Source of the DNA: Pseudolabrys sp.
GTDB lineage: Bacteria; Pseudomonadota; Alphaproteobacteria; Rhizobiales; Xanthobacteraceae
DNA: 64,000 nt
Assembly: GCA_030684935.1 (NCBI GenBank)
Contig: JAUXXH010000008.1
Coordinates: forward strand, 1-64,000
Reading direction: 5' to 3'
The position numbers and the translations under genes are program-made. The notes under the pieces are model-generated. The model was given only the letters and a program-made list of their open reading frames with translations. It was not told the DNA's origin and did not search any database. Below are positions 17,035 through 27,900 of this stretch, in pieces (position 1 is the stretch's first letter; every line of letters begins with the position of its first letter).

Positions 17035-17811
17035 ATGAAAGCCTCCGACCTGTTCAGCCTCAAGGATCGCGTGGCACTGGTGACCGGCGCGTCGAGCGGC
17101 CTCGGCATCCAGTTCGCCAAAGCGCTGGCCGACAACGGCGCGGCGGTGGTGCTGGTGGCGCGGCGGGTCGAGCGGTTGTCTGAGGTCAAGCAGGCGATCG
17201 AGGCAGCCGGCGGCCGCGCCATCGCGGTCGAAGCCGATGTCACCGATGTCGCCGCCATGGCGCGCGCCTTCGATGCGGCGGAAAGGGAATTCGGCACGGT
17301 CACCATCCTTGTGAACAATGCCGGCATCGCCCATGGCGGCCGCGCCATCGACATGGCGCCGGAAGAATGGCGGAAGGTGCTGGCCACCAATCTCGACGCC
17401 GTTTTCACCAATGCGCAGGAAGCGGCGCGGCGGATGCTGGCGGCCAACAAGCCGGGCGCCATCGTCAATATCGCCTCGGTGCTCGGTCTCTCGGTGGCGA
17501 AGGGCGTCGCCGCCTATGCCACCGCCAAGGCCGGCGTGGTGCAACTGACCAAGGCGCTGGCGGTCGAACTCGCCTTCAAGGGCATCCGCGTCAACGCCAT
17601 CGCACCGGGCTGGTTCGTCACCGAAATTAACGACGCGTATCTGATGAGCGAAGCAGGCGACGCCATCAAGCGCGAGATTCCGATGGGCCGGTTCGGCGCC
17701 AGCGGCGATCTCGACGGCGCGCTGTTGTTGCTGGCGTCGGACGCCGGGCGCTACATGACCGGCGCGACGCTGGTGGTCGACGGCGGGCAGGTGGTCGGTA
17801 TCAAGGGATAG
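17035..17811 (+). CDS. SDR family oxidoreductase
   Basis: A classical short-chain dehydrogenase, 258 residues. The nucleotide motif TGASSGLG is at 17-24, NNAG at 94-97, and the catalytic set is S148, Y161 and K165 (YATAKAG). ARRVERL after the second strand suggests NADP preference. It follows the GntR gene by seven bases and precedes an acyl-CoA dehydrogenase gene by five, so they form one transcript. It may oxidise a hydroxyacyl-CoA or alcohol intermediate of the pathway; the sequence does not tell which. Confidence 0.93.
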   Translation: MKASDLFSLKDRVALVTGASSGLGIQFAKALADNGAAVVLVARRVERLSEVKQAIEAAGGRAIAVEADVTDVAAMARAFDAAEREFGTVTILVNNAGIAHGGRAIDMAPEEWRKVLATNLDAVFTNAQEAARRMLAANKPGAIVNIASVLGLSVAKGVAAYATAKAGVVQLTKALAVELAFKGIRVNAIAPGWFVTEINDAYLMSEAGDAIKREIPMGRFGASGDLDGALLLLASDAGRYMTGATLVVDGGQVVGIKG

Positions 17812-17816
17812 CCAAT

Positions 17817-19013
17817 ATGGACTTCACGCTGTCGCCCGAGATCGAGGACATCCGCCTGCGGGTGCGCGCCTTCATCGAGGAGCACGTGCTGCCGCTGGAA
17901 GCCGATCCGGCCAATTTCGCCGATCACGAGAACATCCCGTCGGACCGTCTGGCGCCGGTGCGCGCCAAGGCCAAAGCCGCCGGCCTGTGGGCGCCGCAGG
18001 CGCCAAAGGACTGTGGCGGCATGGGCCTGCCGGTGGTGGCCTGGGCCGTGATCTACGAGGAAGCCGCGCGTTCGGTGTTCGGGCCGCTGGCGATTCACTG
18101 CATGGCGCCGGACGACGGCAACATGAACCTGGTCGCCAAGGTCGGCACGCCGGCGCAGAAGGACTGGTTCCTGCGGCCGATCGTCGAGGGCAAGGTGCGG
18201 TCCTCGATTGTGATTACCGAGCCTGCGCCCGGCGCCGGCTCCGACCCGGGCATGATGCTGACCCGCGCCGAGAAAAAGGGCGATCGCTACATCGTGCGCG
18301 GCCGCAAGTGGTTCATCACCGGCGCCGATGGCGCCGCGCATTTCATCCTCATTGCCCGCACCTCGGACGACAAGCGGCGCGGCCTGTCGGCGTTCCTCTA
18401 CCACAAGGACCAGCCGGGCTGGCGCATCGTCCGCCGCATCCCGATCATGGGACCGGAGGAACATGGCGGCCATTGCGAGATCGAGTATGACGGACTGGAA
18501 ATCCCGGCCGAGAACCTGCTGATGACCGAAGGCGACGGCATGCGCGCCATGCAGACCCGGCTCGGCCCGGCGCGGCTGACGCATTGCATGCGCTGGCTCG
18601 GCTTCGCCAAGCGCTGCATGGAGATCGCCCAAGAGTACGTCGAGCGGCGCGAGAGCTTCGGCATCAAGCTGGCCGACCGCGAGAGCGTGCAGATCAAGCT
18701 CGGCCAGGTCGCGCACCAGATCCAGATCGGCCGGCTGCTGACCATGCACGCGGCCTGGAAACTCGATCAGGGTTCGCGCGCGCGCAAGGAAGTGTCGATG
18801 GCCAAGGTGCAGGTCGCCGATGCGCTGCATAACGCAGCAGACGTGGCGATCCAGCTCAACGGCGCACGCGGTTATTCGAAGGACACGATCCTGGAATGGA
18901 TCTACCGCTATGCCCGCCAGGCGCGGCTGGTCGACGGCGCCTCGGAAGTGCACGAGATGGTGATGGCGCGCTTCATGCGCGAGGAGGGGCGGGACTTTTG
19001 GAAGTGGGGGTAG
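17817..19013 (+). CDS. Acyl-CoA dehydrogenase
   Basis: An FAD enzyme that forms the 2,3-double bond of an acyl-CoA, 398 residues, the usual length. Blocks seen are IVITEPAPGAGSDPG (FAD and substrate loop, near residue 130), GRKWFITGADGA, and the C-terminal QLNGARGYSKDTILEWIYRY with the residues that hold FAD across the dimer. It resembles the long-chain or FadE-like branch rather than butyryl-CoA dehydrogenase. It is the last gene of the plus-strand run QOR-GntR-SDR-ACAD. Electrons would go to ETF, which is not encoded in the window. Confidence 0.93.
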   Translation: MDFTLSPEIEDIRLRVRAFIEEHVLPLEADPANFADHENIPSDRLAPVRAKAKAAGLWAPQAPKDCGGMGLPVVAWAVIYEEAARSVFGPLAIHCMAPDDGNMNLVAKVGTPAQKDWFLRPIVEGKVRSSIVITEPAPGAGSDPGMMLTRAEKKGDRYIVRGRKWFITGADGAAHFILIARTSDDKRRGLSAFLYHKDQPGWRIVRRIPIMGPEEHGGHCEIEYDGLEIPAENLLMTEGDGMRAMQTRLGPARLTHCMRWLGFAKRCMEIAQEYVERRESFGIKLADRESVQIKLGQVAHQIQIGRLLTMHAAWKLDQGSRARKEVSMAKVQVADALHNAADVAIQLNGARGYSKDTILEWIYRYARQARLVDGASEVHEMVMARFMREEGRDFWKWG

Positions 19014-19027
19014 CGCCGCGGCATTCT

Positions 19028-19106
19028 CCGCTCATTCCCGCGGAAAGCGGGAATCCAGCCTTTGATTTTGCAAATACTGGGTCCCCGCGTCCGCGGGGGC
19101 GAGCGG
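19028..19106. repeat. Palindromic repeat, family B copy 1
   Basis: Outer arms CCGCTC and GAGCGG enclose two GC hairpins, CATTCCCGCGGAAAGCGGGAAT and the CCCCGCG/CGCGGGG pair, separated by an AT-rich core with TTTGCAAATA. A related copy in the opposite order is at 32612-32688. It lies between the convergent acyl-CoA dehydrogenase and class II aldolase genes. Confidence 0.75.
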
Positions 19107-19132
19107 CAGAATTCAGACTGCCGAGCCTTTGG

Positions 19133-19897
19133 CTAGCTGCGGTAGCTGGTGTCGACCTTGTCGAGCATGCGCAGATAGGCCGACCAGTCGGCGCTGCCGC
19201 GGCCGCTGTCGTGATGCTCGAACTGCTCGGCGGTCTTGGCGCAGATCGCCTCCGGAATTTCGACCAGGTCGCCTTTGGTCGCTTCCAGCGTCAATTGCGT
19301 GTCGATGGCGTCGATCAGCGTCTTCATCAAGACGAAGCTTTCGCGCGCAGTCTTGCCGACCGTGAGCAGGCCGTGATGGTTCAGGATCATCGCCCGGTTC
19401 TTGCCGAGGTCGCGGTTGATGCGTTCGCGCTCGGCGAAGTCCTCGGTGATGCCTTCATAGGCGTGATAGCCGATGCGCTTGTAGAAGCGGATCGAATGCT
19501 GCGACAGCATGCGCAGGCCGCCCTTGAGGGCGCCGATCGCCATGCCGTTGTTGGTGTGCACGTGCACCGCGCAGTTGACGTCCTCCCGCGCGCTCAGCAC
19601 GCCGCCATGCAGCGTGAAACCCGGGCGGTTGATGCCGGCCTTTTCGTCGAGGTCCAGGTCCATGCTGACCTTGACCAGATTGGACGCGGTCACCTCGGTG
19701 TAGAGCAGTTCGTGCCGCTTCATCAGGAACATGCGCGGCTCGCCCGGCACCCGCATCGACGAGTGATTGTAGATGACGTCGTCCCAGCCGTAATGGGCGG
19801 TCAGCCGGTAGACGGCGGCAAGATCGATCCGCGCCTGCCACTCTTCCGCTGAGATGTCGGCCGGCTTCATGTCGGCCATTTTGGTCGGTTTGTTCAT
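19133..19897 (-). CDS. Class II aldolase/adducin family protein
   Basis: The product is 254 residues of the zinc aldolase fold shared by fuculose-phosphate aldolase and related enzymes. Metal histidines are H112 and H114 in HVHTNNG and a third in ILNHHGLLTVG near residue 175. ATG 19897 follows AGCGGAGGAAC at good spacing; an ATG 36 bases upstream lacks such a site. Members of this branch (250-260 residues, no sugar kinase nearby) often occur with dehydrogenases in aromatic or dicarboxylate catabolism. It is divergent from the TRAP binding protein gene at 20021. The reaction is not known. Confidence 0.88.
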   Translation of the reverse strand: MNKPTKMADMKPADISAEEWQARIDLAAVYRLTAHYGWDDVIYNHSSMRVPGEPRMFLMKRHELLYTEVTASNLVKVSMDLDLDEKAGINRPGFTLHGGVLSAREDVNCAVHVHTNNGMAIGALKGGLRMLSQHSIRFYKRIGYHAYEGITEDFAERERINRDLGKNRAMILNHHGLLTVGKTARESFVLMKTLIDAIDTQLTLEATKGDLVEIPEAICAKTAEQFEHHDSGRGSADWSAYLRMLDKVDTSYRS

Positions 19898-20020
19898 GGG
19901 CTCGCGTTCCTCCGCTGCATTGGTTGCCGCCATTATAGCTTATTCGCGCGGGGATTTCACTCTGCGTGCCGCGCAGGTAAGGTCCGCGCACGCGCCAACC
20001 CGTTGTTTCAGGACGTGAAA

Positions 20021-20962
20021 ATGTCAGCGATCAGCAAGAACAAAGCCATCCAGATCCGCATGGGCGGCTACGGCCCCCCGACCACCGGATTCAGCAAGTC
20101 GCTGAAGTTCATCGGCGACAAACTCGAGGCCGAGTTCGGCGACCGCGTCGACATCAAATACGTCTGGAACGTCATGGATCTCGGCTTCAAGGCCGAGGAC
20201 ATCCTGTGGCTGGTCGAGAATGGCCTGCTGACACTGGGCTACCAGTCGTCGAGCTACATGACCGACCGGGTTCCGGAACTGGGCTTCGTCGATCTGCCAT
20301 TCCTGTTTGCCAACAATGACCAGGCGCGCGGCGCGATGGACGGCGAACTCGGCGCCTTCCTGGCCCGGAAGACCGAGGAGCGCGTCAACTACCGTATCCT
20401 CGGCTGGTTCGAGAACGGCTTCCGCCACATCTCCAACAAGCTGCGGCCGATCCGTGTGCCCGCCGACATGAAGGACATGAAAATCCGGGTGCTGCCGAGC
20501 GAGATCCAGCGCCGCACCTTCGAACTGCTCGGCGCGCAGGCGATGCGCATGGACCTGACCGAAGCGATCACGATGATCAAGGCCGGCACTCTCGACGCGC
20601 AGGAAAATCCGCTCGCCAACACCGTCACCTATGGCGTGCATAATTTTCACAAATATCACACGCTCAGCAACCACTTCTATATTTCGCGGCCGATCTTCCT
20701 GCACCGCACCGCCTTCGATGCGTGGCCGGACGATCTCAAGCAGGCGATGCAGAAGGCGGTGACGGAATCGGTCGCGTTCCAGCGCAAGCTGGCGGTCGAG
20801 GAGCACGAGCAGTCGCTGCAGGCGATCAAGGATGCCGGCTGCGAGGTGCACCAACTGACGGCGGCCGAACACGCTGAATTCGCCAAAGCGGTGCAGCCGC
20901 TGCTCGACGACGCGCGCGGCATGTACGGCGAGGCGATGTTCAAAATGGTGCCGAAGGCCTAG
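20021..20962 (+). CDS. DctP-like TRAP binding protein without a signal peptide
   Basis: The product is 313 residues matching the TRAP receptor family: RPIRVPADMKDMKIRVLPSE, TEAITMIKAGTLDAQENPLA and the following helical C-terminal half are typical. The binding-site arginine is in MKIRVLPS. Unusually the protein begins MSAISKNKAIQIRMGG and goes straight into the first strand; there is no hydrophobic export signal, and no such sequence occurs upstream in any frame of the 123-base gap. A TTG 18 bases earlier does not help. TRAP permease genes lie at 10614-12513. It may be cytoplasmic, wrongly started, or a repurposed receptor. Confidence 0.82.
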   Translation: MSAISKNKAIQIRMGGYGPPTTGFSKSLKFIGDKLEAEFGDRVDIKYVWNVMDLGFKAEDILWLVENGLLTLGYQSSSYMTDRVPELGFVDLPFLFANNDQARGAMDGELGAFLARKTEERVNYRILGWFENGFRHISNKLRPIRVPADMKDMKIRVLPSEIQRRTFELLGAQAMRMDLTEAITMIKAGTLDAQENPLANTVTYGVHNFHKYHTLSNHFYISRPIFLHRTAFDAWPDDLKQAMQKAVTESVAFQRKLAVEEHEQSLQAIKDAGCEVHQLTAAEHAEFAKAVQPLLDDARGMYGEAMFKMVPKA

Positions 20963-21122
20963 CCGCCATTGCGTGACGCCTGCCGGCGCCCGTCGAGGCG
21001 GCGCAGGCGGCGCGCTTAACGACTTCTAAAGCTTAACGCCCTGCTTCCGGGCGCCGGATTCACATCGCGGCAATGAGTCACCGGTACAAAAGGGTCCGGT
21101 GTCCTCCTGCAGCGGCGAATTC

Positions 21123-21871
<749 letters not shown>

Positions 21872-21875
<4 letters not shown>

Positions 21876-23401
21876 GCCGTCCCGACACGCTGACCTGGCT
21901 GGCCGAACACGAGCTCCGCCTCGGGTGGCGCGACTGGCTGTCGCTGATGACGGCCGGCCGCCGCCGCCGCGCTTTGACGGTCGCCGTCGCGCTGGCCGTG
22001 TTTGCCGCCTTCATGCATCTGTTCGCCTACTGGATCGTGGCCGGCTATGCCAATGCCGACGTCGGCTCCACCACGACCGCGCTTATGGCGATCACCGGCG
22101 TTCTGCTGCTGTCGTGGTCGCTGTTGCTGTCGCAGGCGATGGAGTCGGTTACCCGCGCATTTTATGCGCGCTCCGATCTGGATCTGATTCTCACGTCGCC
22201 GGTGTCGTCGCGCAAGGTGTTCGCGGTGCGCATGGGCCGGATCGCGGCCGGCTCCGTGCTGATGTCGATGCTGCTGGCAGCGCCGTTCGTCAATGTGCTG
22301 GCGGCGCTCGGCGGCGCGCGCTGGCTGGCCGCCTATGGCGTGGTGGCCGCCATGGGCGCGGTGGCGACCGCGGCGGCACTGGCGCTCACCATCGCGCTGT
22401 TCCGGCTGGTCGGGGCCCGGCGCACGCGGCTGATCGCGCAGATTGTCGCCGCGATTATCGGCGCCGCCTTTGTCATCGGCCTGCAGATCGCCGCCATCTT
22501 TTCGGCCGGGACGCTGTCGCGCTTCACGGCGCTGCAATCGGACTGGATGCGGGCGAACGCGCCCGATGCCGGCAGTGCCGTCTGGTGGCCGGCGCGCGCG
22601 GTGCTGGGTGACGCCGGCGCGCTCGCCGTCGTTGCCGTGGCTGGCGTTGCCGTTCTTGCCGTCTCGATTGCCGCCTTTTCGGGCCGCTTCGGCGATCACG
22701 CCATGGCCGCCGCCGGCGTGTCCAGCACGGTGGTGCGGCAGCGCCGCTGGTCGCAAGGCTTCCGCCCTCGATCGGCGGCGCGCGTGTTGCGGCAGAAAGA
22801 ATGGACGCTGCTGCGGCGCGATCCCTGGCTGATGTCGCAGACGCTGATGCAGATTCTCTACCTGCTGCCGCCGGCAATCCTGTTGTGGATCACCTTCCGC
22901 GACGGCAACGCCGCCTATGTGGTGCTGATCCCCGTCGTGGTGATGGCGGCCGGCCAGCTCGCCGGCGGTCTGGCCTGGCTGTCGATTTCGGGCGAGGACG
23001 CGCCGGACCTGGTCGCGACCGCGCCGATTCCGGCGACGCGCATCGTCTGGGCCAAGATCGAGGCCGTCATCGGCATGATAGCGCTGCTGTTCGCGCCGCT
23101 GATCGCCATGCTGTTGTTCGATTCGCTCTATGCCGCGCTGGTCTGCGCGCTCGGAATCCTGATGTCGGCGGCGGCGGCCACGCTGATCCAGCTTTGCTTC
23201 CGGGTCCAGGCGCGGCGCAGCCAGTTCCGCCGCCGCCAGACCTCGTCGCGCATCGCCACCTTCGCCGAGGCGTTTTCGTCGATCGCCTGGGCGGCGACCG
23301 CGGGCGTTGCCGCGGATGGCAGCTGGATTGCGATCTTCCCGGCGCTGGTGGGGCTCGCCCTTCTCGGCGGCGTCTGGCTGATCCGGCCGCGCCAGACCTG
23401 A
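21872..23401 (+). CDS. ABC exporter permease, multi-spanning
   Basis: The product is 509 residues with about ten to twelve hydrophobic segments, for example ALTVAVALAVFAAFMHLFAY and GVLLLSWSLLLSQAMESVTR. It begins with GTG in the overlap with the ATPase gene. The layout, two blocks of membrane segments with a large central soluble part (about 275-330), fits the long permeases that pair with single ABC-2 type ATPases. No substrate can be inferred. A convergent MFS gene ends ten bases after it. Confidence 0.82.
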
Positions 23402-23411
23402 CGGACGCGGC

Positions 23412-24659
23412 TCAAGCGAAAACCAGTCGCGCCTGCTGCCGCTGCCGCAGCACCAGAAATCCGACGATGAGAATGTTGAGAATATTGGCGCCGACGCCGG
23501 CTGCGAAGGCCGGGGCGTAGTATCCGAAATAGTCGTAGAGAACGCCGCCCAGCCACCCGCCGAGCGCCATGCCGACGCCGGTGAACAGCAGCACTGTCGG
23601 GATCCGCCATGACGCCTCGCGCGCCGGAAACAGTTCGCGGATCGCCAGCACATAGGCCGGGATGATGCCGCTGAAGCCAAGCCCGAACACAGCGGCCACG
23701 GTGAACAGGCCGACCTCGTCCTGGGTGCCGAGGAAGCCGATCATCCCCGCGGTCTGCCAGACCGAGCCGATCAGCACGGTCATGAGCCCGCCGATCTTGT
23801 CGGAAATGATGCCCCATATCTGCCGGCTGATGAAGGCGGTGCCGAGCAGCACCGACAGCATCAGCGCGCCCATCGCGCGGGTGATGCCGAGGTCGGTGCA
23901 CAACGCGACGAGATGGCCCTGAGGCATGGCCATCGGGATGCAGCACAGCACCCCGGCCGCGCAAATCAGTCCAAACACCAGGTTCGGCGGCAGACCCAGC
24001 ACCTGGGACTTGACCGGTGCGGTCCCGGTGGGCGCCGGCGCCGCAACGACCTCCGGCGCCGGGCGGAAGAAGATCAGCGCCAGCGGCACGATCACGATAA
24101 CCACGGCCGCGCCGTACCAGAACATCGTCTGGCGCCAGCCCATCACACCCAGCGCCCATTCGAACACCGGCGGCCACATGGCGCCTGCGAGGTAGGTGCC
24201 GCTGGAAATCAGCGCCAGCGCCGAGCCGCGCCGCCGGTCGAACCAGCGGCTGACGTAGATGTACAAGGGGGCATTGATGCCGCCGAGGCCGATCAGGCCG
24301 ATGAACAGGCCATGGCCGATCCACAGCGGCAGCGGCGGGCCCAGCGTCGAGATCGACAGGCCGAGGCCGACCATCAGCGCGCCGCCCATCACCGTCCAGC
24401 GTGTGCCGATTTTGTCGGCCAGGCGGCCCATGAGGATGCCGCCAACGCCGCCGCCGAACCAGGCGAGCGCAACGGCCAGCGCCGGGATCGAGCGCTGGCC
24501 GTCGACCTCGGCGGCGATATCCTTGAGCGCAACCGTGGTGATCCACGCCGCGCCATAGGCCATCAGCAACGTGACCAGCGCCACGGTGGCGACAGTCCAC
24601 GACTGTCTTGTCTCGACCGACGATGACGGCGATTGCATGAAAGGGGTTCCGGCTGGCAT
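23412..24659 (-). CDS. MFS transporter
   Basis: The product is 415 residues with 12 predicted helices. The loop between helices 2 and 3 carries GRLADKIGTRW, the conserved MFS motif G-x3-D-x2-G-x-R in slightly varied form. The second half repeats it as GIISDKIGG. It looks like the oxalate/formate or monocarboxylate antiporter group, judged by the DLGITRAMGALMLSV and GALWPPVFEW-like stretches. The start at 24659 follows AAAAGGAA; ATG 24638 is an alternative. It is a single gene convergent with the ABC exporter. Confidence 0.88.
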   Translation of the reverse strand: MPAGTPFMQSPSSSVETRQSWTVATVALVTLLMAYGAAWITTVALKDIAAEVDGQRSIPALAVALAWFGGGVGGILMGRLADKIGTRWTVMGGALMVGLGLSISTLGPPLPLWIGHGLFIGLIGLGGINAPLYIYVSRWFDRRRGSALALISSGTYLAGAMWPPVFEWALGVMGWRQTMFWYGAAVVIVIVPLALIFFRPAPEVVAAPAPTGTAPVKSQVLGLPPNLVFGLICAAGVLCCIPMAMPQGHLVALCTDLGITRAMGALMLSVLLGTAFISRQIWGIISDKIGGLMTVLIGSVWQTAGMIGFLGTQDEVGLFTVAAVFGLGFSGIIPAYVLAIRELFPAREASWRIPTVLLFTGVGMALGGWLGGVLYDYFGYYAPAFAAGVGANILNILIVGFLVLRQRQQARLVFA

Positions 24660-24916
24660 TTCCTTTTACAGAACGCCTAAAGATTGACCACCCCGTTCCG
24701 CGAAGGGCAGGTCTGTCTGGTGCAGTGCGGTAGCCGCGCGTGGACGCGAATCTTGCCGGAAACCTCCTGGCGCCCATGCGGGACAACGAAATTGACCACA
24801 GGGCCTTGTGGTGTCAGCTTAATTCGGTTCCGTGGCTTTGCGCCGGGCGGCCCGAGCCTATATGAGTGGAGCGGCGTGAGTTGTGATTCCGCGGCGTTCG
24901 CCCAGCAAGGTCATGC

Positions 24917-27900
24917 ATGACGCTTCGATCGGTCAGCCTCGACGATAAATACGACCTGACCCAGTCCCACGTGCTGGTGACCGGCTATCAGGCGCTGATC
25001 CGCGCCTGCCTGATGCAGAAGGAGCGCGACCGCCGCGCCGGCCTCAATACCGGCGGTTACCTCACCGGCTACCGCGGTTCGCCGCTCGGCGGCCTCGACC
25101 AGCAGTTCATGCGCGCCGGCCGTCATCTGGCCGCCGCCGACATCAAGTTTCAGCCCGGCATCAATGAGGAACTCGCCGCCACCGCGCTGTGGGGCAGCCA
25201 GCAGGCCGAACTGCGCGGCGAAGGCAAGTTCGATGGCGTCTTCGGCCTCTGGTACGGCAAAGGCCCGGGCGTCGATCGCTCCGGCGACGTGTTCCGTCAC
25301 GCCAATCTGGCCGGCTCGTCGACGCATGGCGGCGTCATCGCGCTGATGGGCGATGACCACACCGCCGAATCCTCCACCACCGCGCATCAGTCGGAATTCC
25401 ATTTCGTCGACGTGATGATGCCGATCCTCAATCCGGCCGGCGTGCAGGAGATCATCGACTACGCGCAGATCGGCTGGGCGATGTCGCGCTTCACGGGCAC
25501 CTGGACCGCGCTCAAGTGCATGCACGACACGGTCGAGTCGACCGGCGTGGTCGACGGCCGGATGGATCGCCTGAACCTCCAACGCCCGGCCGATTTCGCG
25601 ATGCCCGAGGGTGGGCTGAATGTGCGGCTGGTCGACACCATTCTCGGCCAGGAAGCGCGGCTGCACGACTTCAAGCGCGACGCCATGCTGGCCTTCGTGC
25701 GCGCCAACAAGCTCAACACCATGATCACGTCCGGCGGACGGCAGCCGAAGATCGGCGTCATCACCACCGGCAAGGCCTATCTCGACGTCCGCCAGGCGCT
25801 GGACGAACTCGGCATCGACGAGCTGCGCTGCAACGACATCGGCCTGCGCCTGTTCAAGATCGGCTGCGTCTGGCCGATCCCGCGCCAGGAGCTTCTGGAG
25901 TTCGCCTCTGGCCTCGACCTCATCATCGTCGTCGAGGAGAAACGCTCGCTGATCGAAGTGCAGGTGCGCGAGGAACTGTACGGCACCGCCAACCAGCCGC
26001 TTTGCATCGGCAAGAAGGACGAGCACGGCAACTGGCTGTTCCCGGTCAAAGGCGCGCTCGATCCCAACGATGTCGCCATCTGCATCGGCGAGCGGCTGCT
26101 GCGCTATGGCGCCAGCGACGAACTGTCGGCCAACGTGGCGCGGCTGAAAAGCGCGCAGCACGCACTCGCCGAGGCCGCCGACATCGCGCTGCGCGTGCCG
26201 TATTTCTGCTCCGGCTGTCCGCACAACACCTCGACCCGCGTGCCGGAAGGCAGCCGCGCCTATGCCGGCATTGGCTGCCATTACATGGCGCAGTGGATGG
26301 ACCGCGACACGCAGGGCTATACCCAGATGGGCGGCGAGGGCGCCAACTGGATCGGTGAATCGCCGTTCTCGAACCGGCCGCACGTGTTCCAGAACCTGGG
26401 AGACGGCACCTACAACCACTCCGGCTATCTCGCCATCCGCGCCGCGATCGCCTCCGGCGTGACCATGACCTACAAGATCCTGTTCAACGACGCGGTGGCG
26501 ATGACCGGCGGGCAGTCCAATGACGGCGGTCTGACCGTGCCGCAGATCGCCGCGCAGGTGGCGGCCGAAGGCGCCAGGCGCGTTGTCGTCGTCACCGATG
26601 AGCCGTTCAAGTATCCGAAGGACACCGAATGGCCGCGCGGCCTGACCGTGCACCATCGCGACGAACTCGACGCGGTGCAGCGCGACCTCGCCACGGTGCC
26701 GGGCGTCAGCATTCTCATCTACGACCAGACCTGTGCCGCCGAGAAGCGCCGCCGCCGCAAGCGCGGCGCCTTCCCCGATCCGGACAAGCGCGTCGTCATC
26801 AACGACCTGGTCTGCGAAGGCTGCGGCGACTGCGGCGTCAAGTCGAACTGCGTTTCCGTGCAGCCGCTGGCGACCGAATGGGGCCGCAAGCGCACCATCG
26901 ATCAGTCGAGCTGCAACAAGGACTTTTCCTGCGTCAACGGCTTCTGCCCGTCCTTCGTCACGGTGCACGGCGCCAAGCTGAAGAAGGGCGAGGGCGTCGC
27001 CCAGCCCGAGGAATGGCCGGAGTTGCCGGCGCCGCATCTGCCGCTCGCCAACCATCCCTACAGCATCATCGTCACCGGCATCGGCGGCACCGGCATCGTC
27101 ACCATCGGCGCCATCGTCGCCATGGCGGCGCATCTGGAAGGCAAGGGCGCCGGCGTCATCGACATGGCCGGCCTCGCGCAGAAGGGCGGCGCGGTCTACA
27201 GCCACATTCGCATCGCCAACAAGCCCGACGACATCCACGCCATCCGCATTGCCGCCGCCGGCGCCGACCTGGTGCTGGGCGGCGACATCGTCGTCGCCGG
27301 CAACAAGAAGGTGCTGACCGCGATGAAGCCCGGCAATACCCGGGTTATCGTCAACACCGCCGAATTCCTGCCCGGCGACTTCGCCCGCAACGCCGATTTC
27401 TCGCTGCCGACCGAGCGGCTCAAGCGCGCCATCGTCAGCGGCGCCGGCCGCGAGCACACCCATTTCGTCGACGCCAGCCGGCTGGCCACTGCGCTCCTGG
27501 GCAATTCGATCGGCGCCAACATGTTCATGCTCGGCTTCGCCTATCAGTCCGGCGGCCTGCCGCTGACCGACGAGGCGATCGAGAAGGCGATCGAGATGAA
27601 CGGCGAGGCGGTGGCGATGAACATCGCCGCGTTTCGCTACGGCCGCCGCGCCGCGGTCGACCGCGGCGCCGTCGAAGCGCTGGTGGCGCCGAAGCCGCGG
27701 GAAGAAAACGACTCGCTGAAGCTGTCGCAGAGCTTCGCCGAGACGGTGGACCGGCGCGTGGCGTTCCTCACCGCCTATCAGAGCCGGCGCTATGCGCGGC
27801 GCTACAGCGCGCTGGTCGAGAAGGTGCGTGCCGCCGAGGCCGAGAAGGTGCCGGGGCAGAGCGCGCTGACCGAAGCCGTCGCGCGTTATCTGTTCAAGCT

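Noticed and set aside
24911-27463. 850-codon minus-strand frame over the oxidoreductase gene
   Set aside because: Antisense to a gene with thiamine and iron-sulfur motifs; the translation is Asp/His/Ala-rich without structure.
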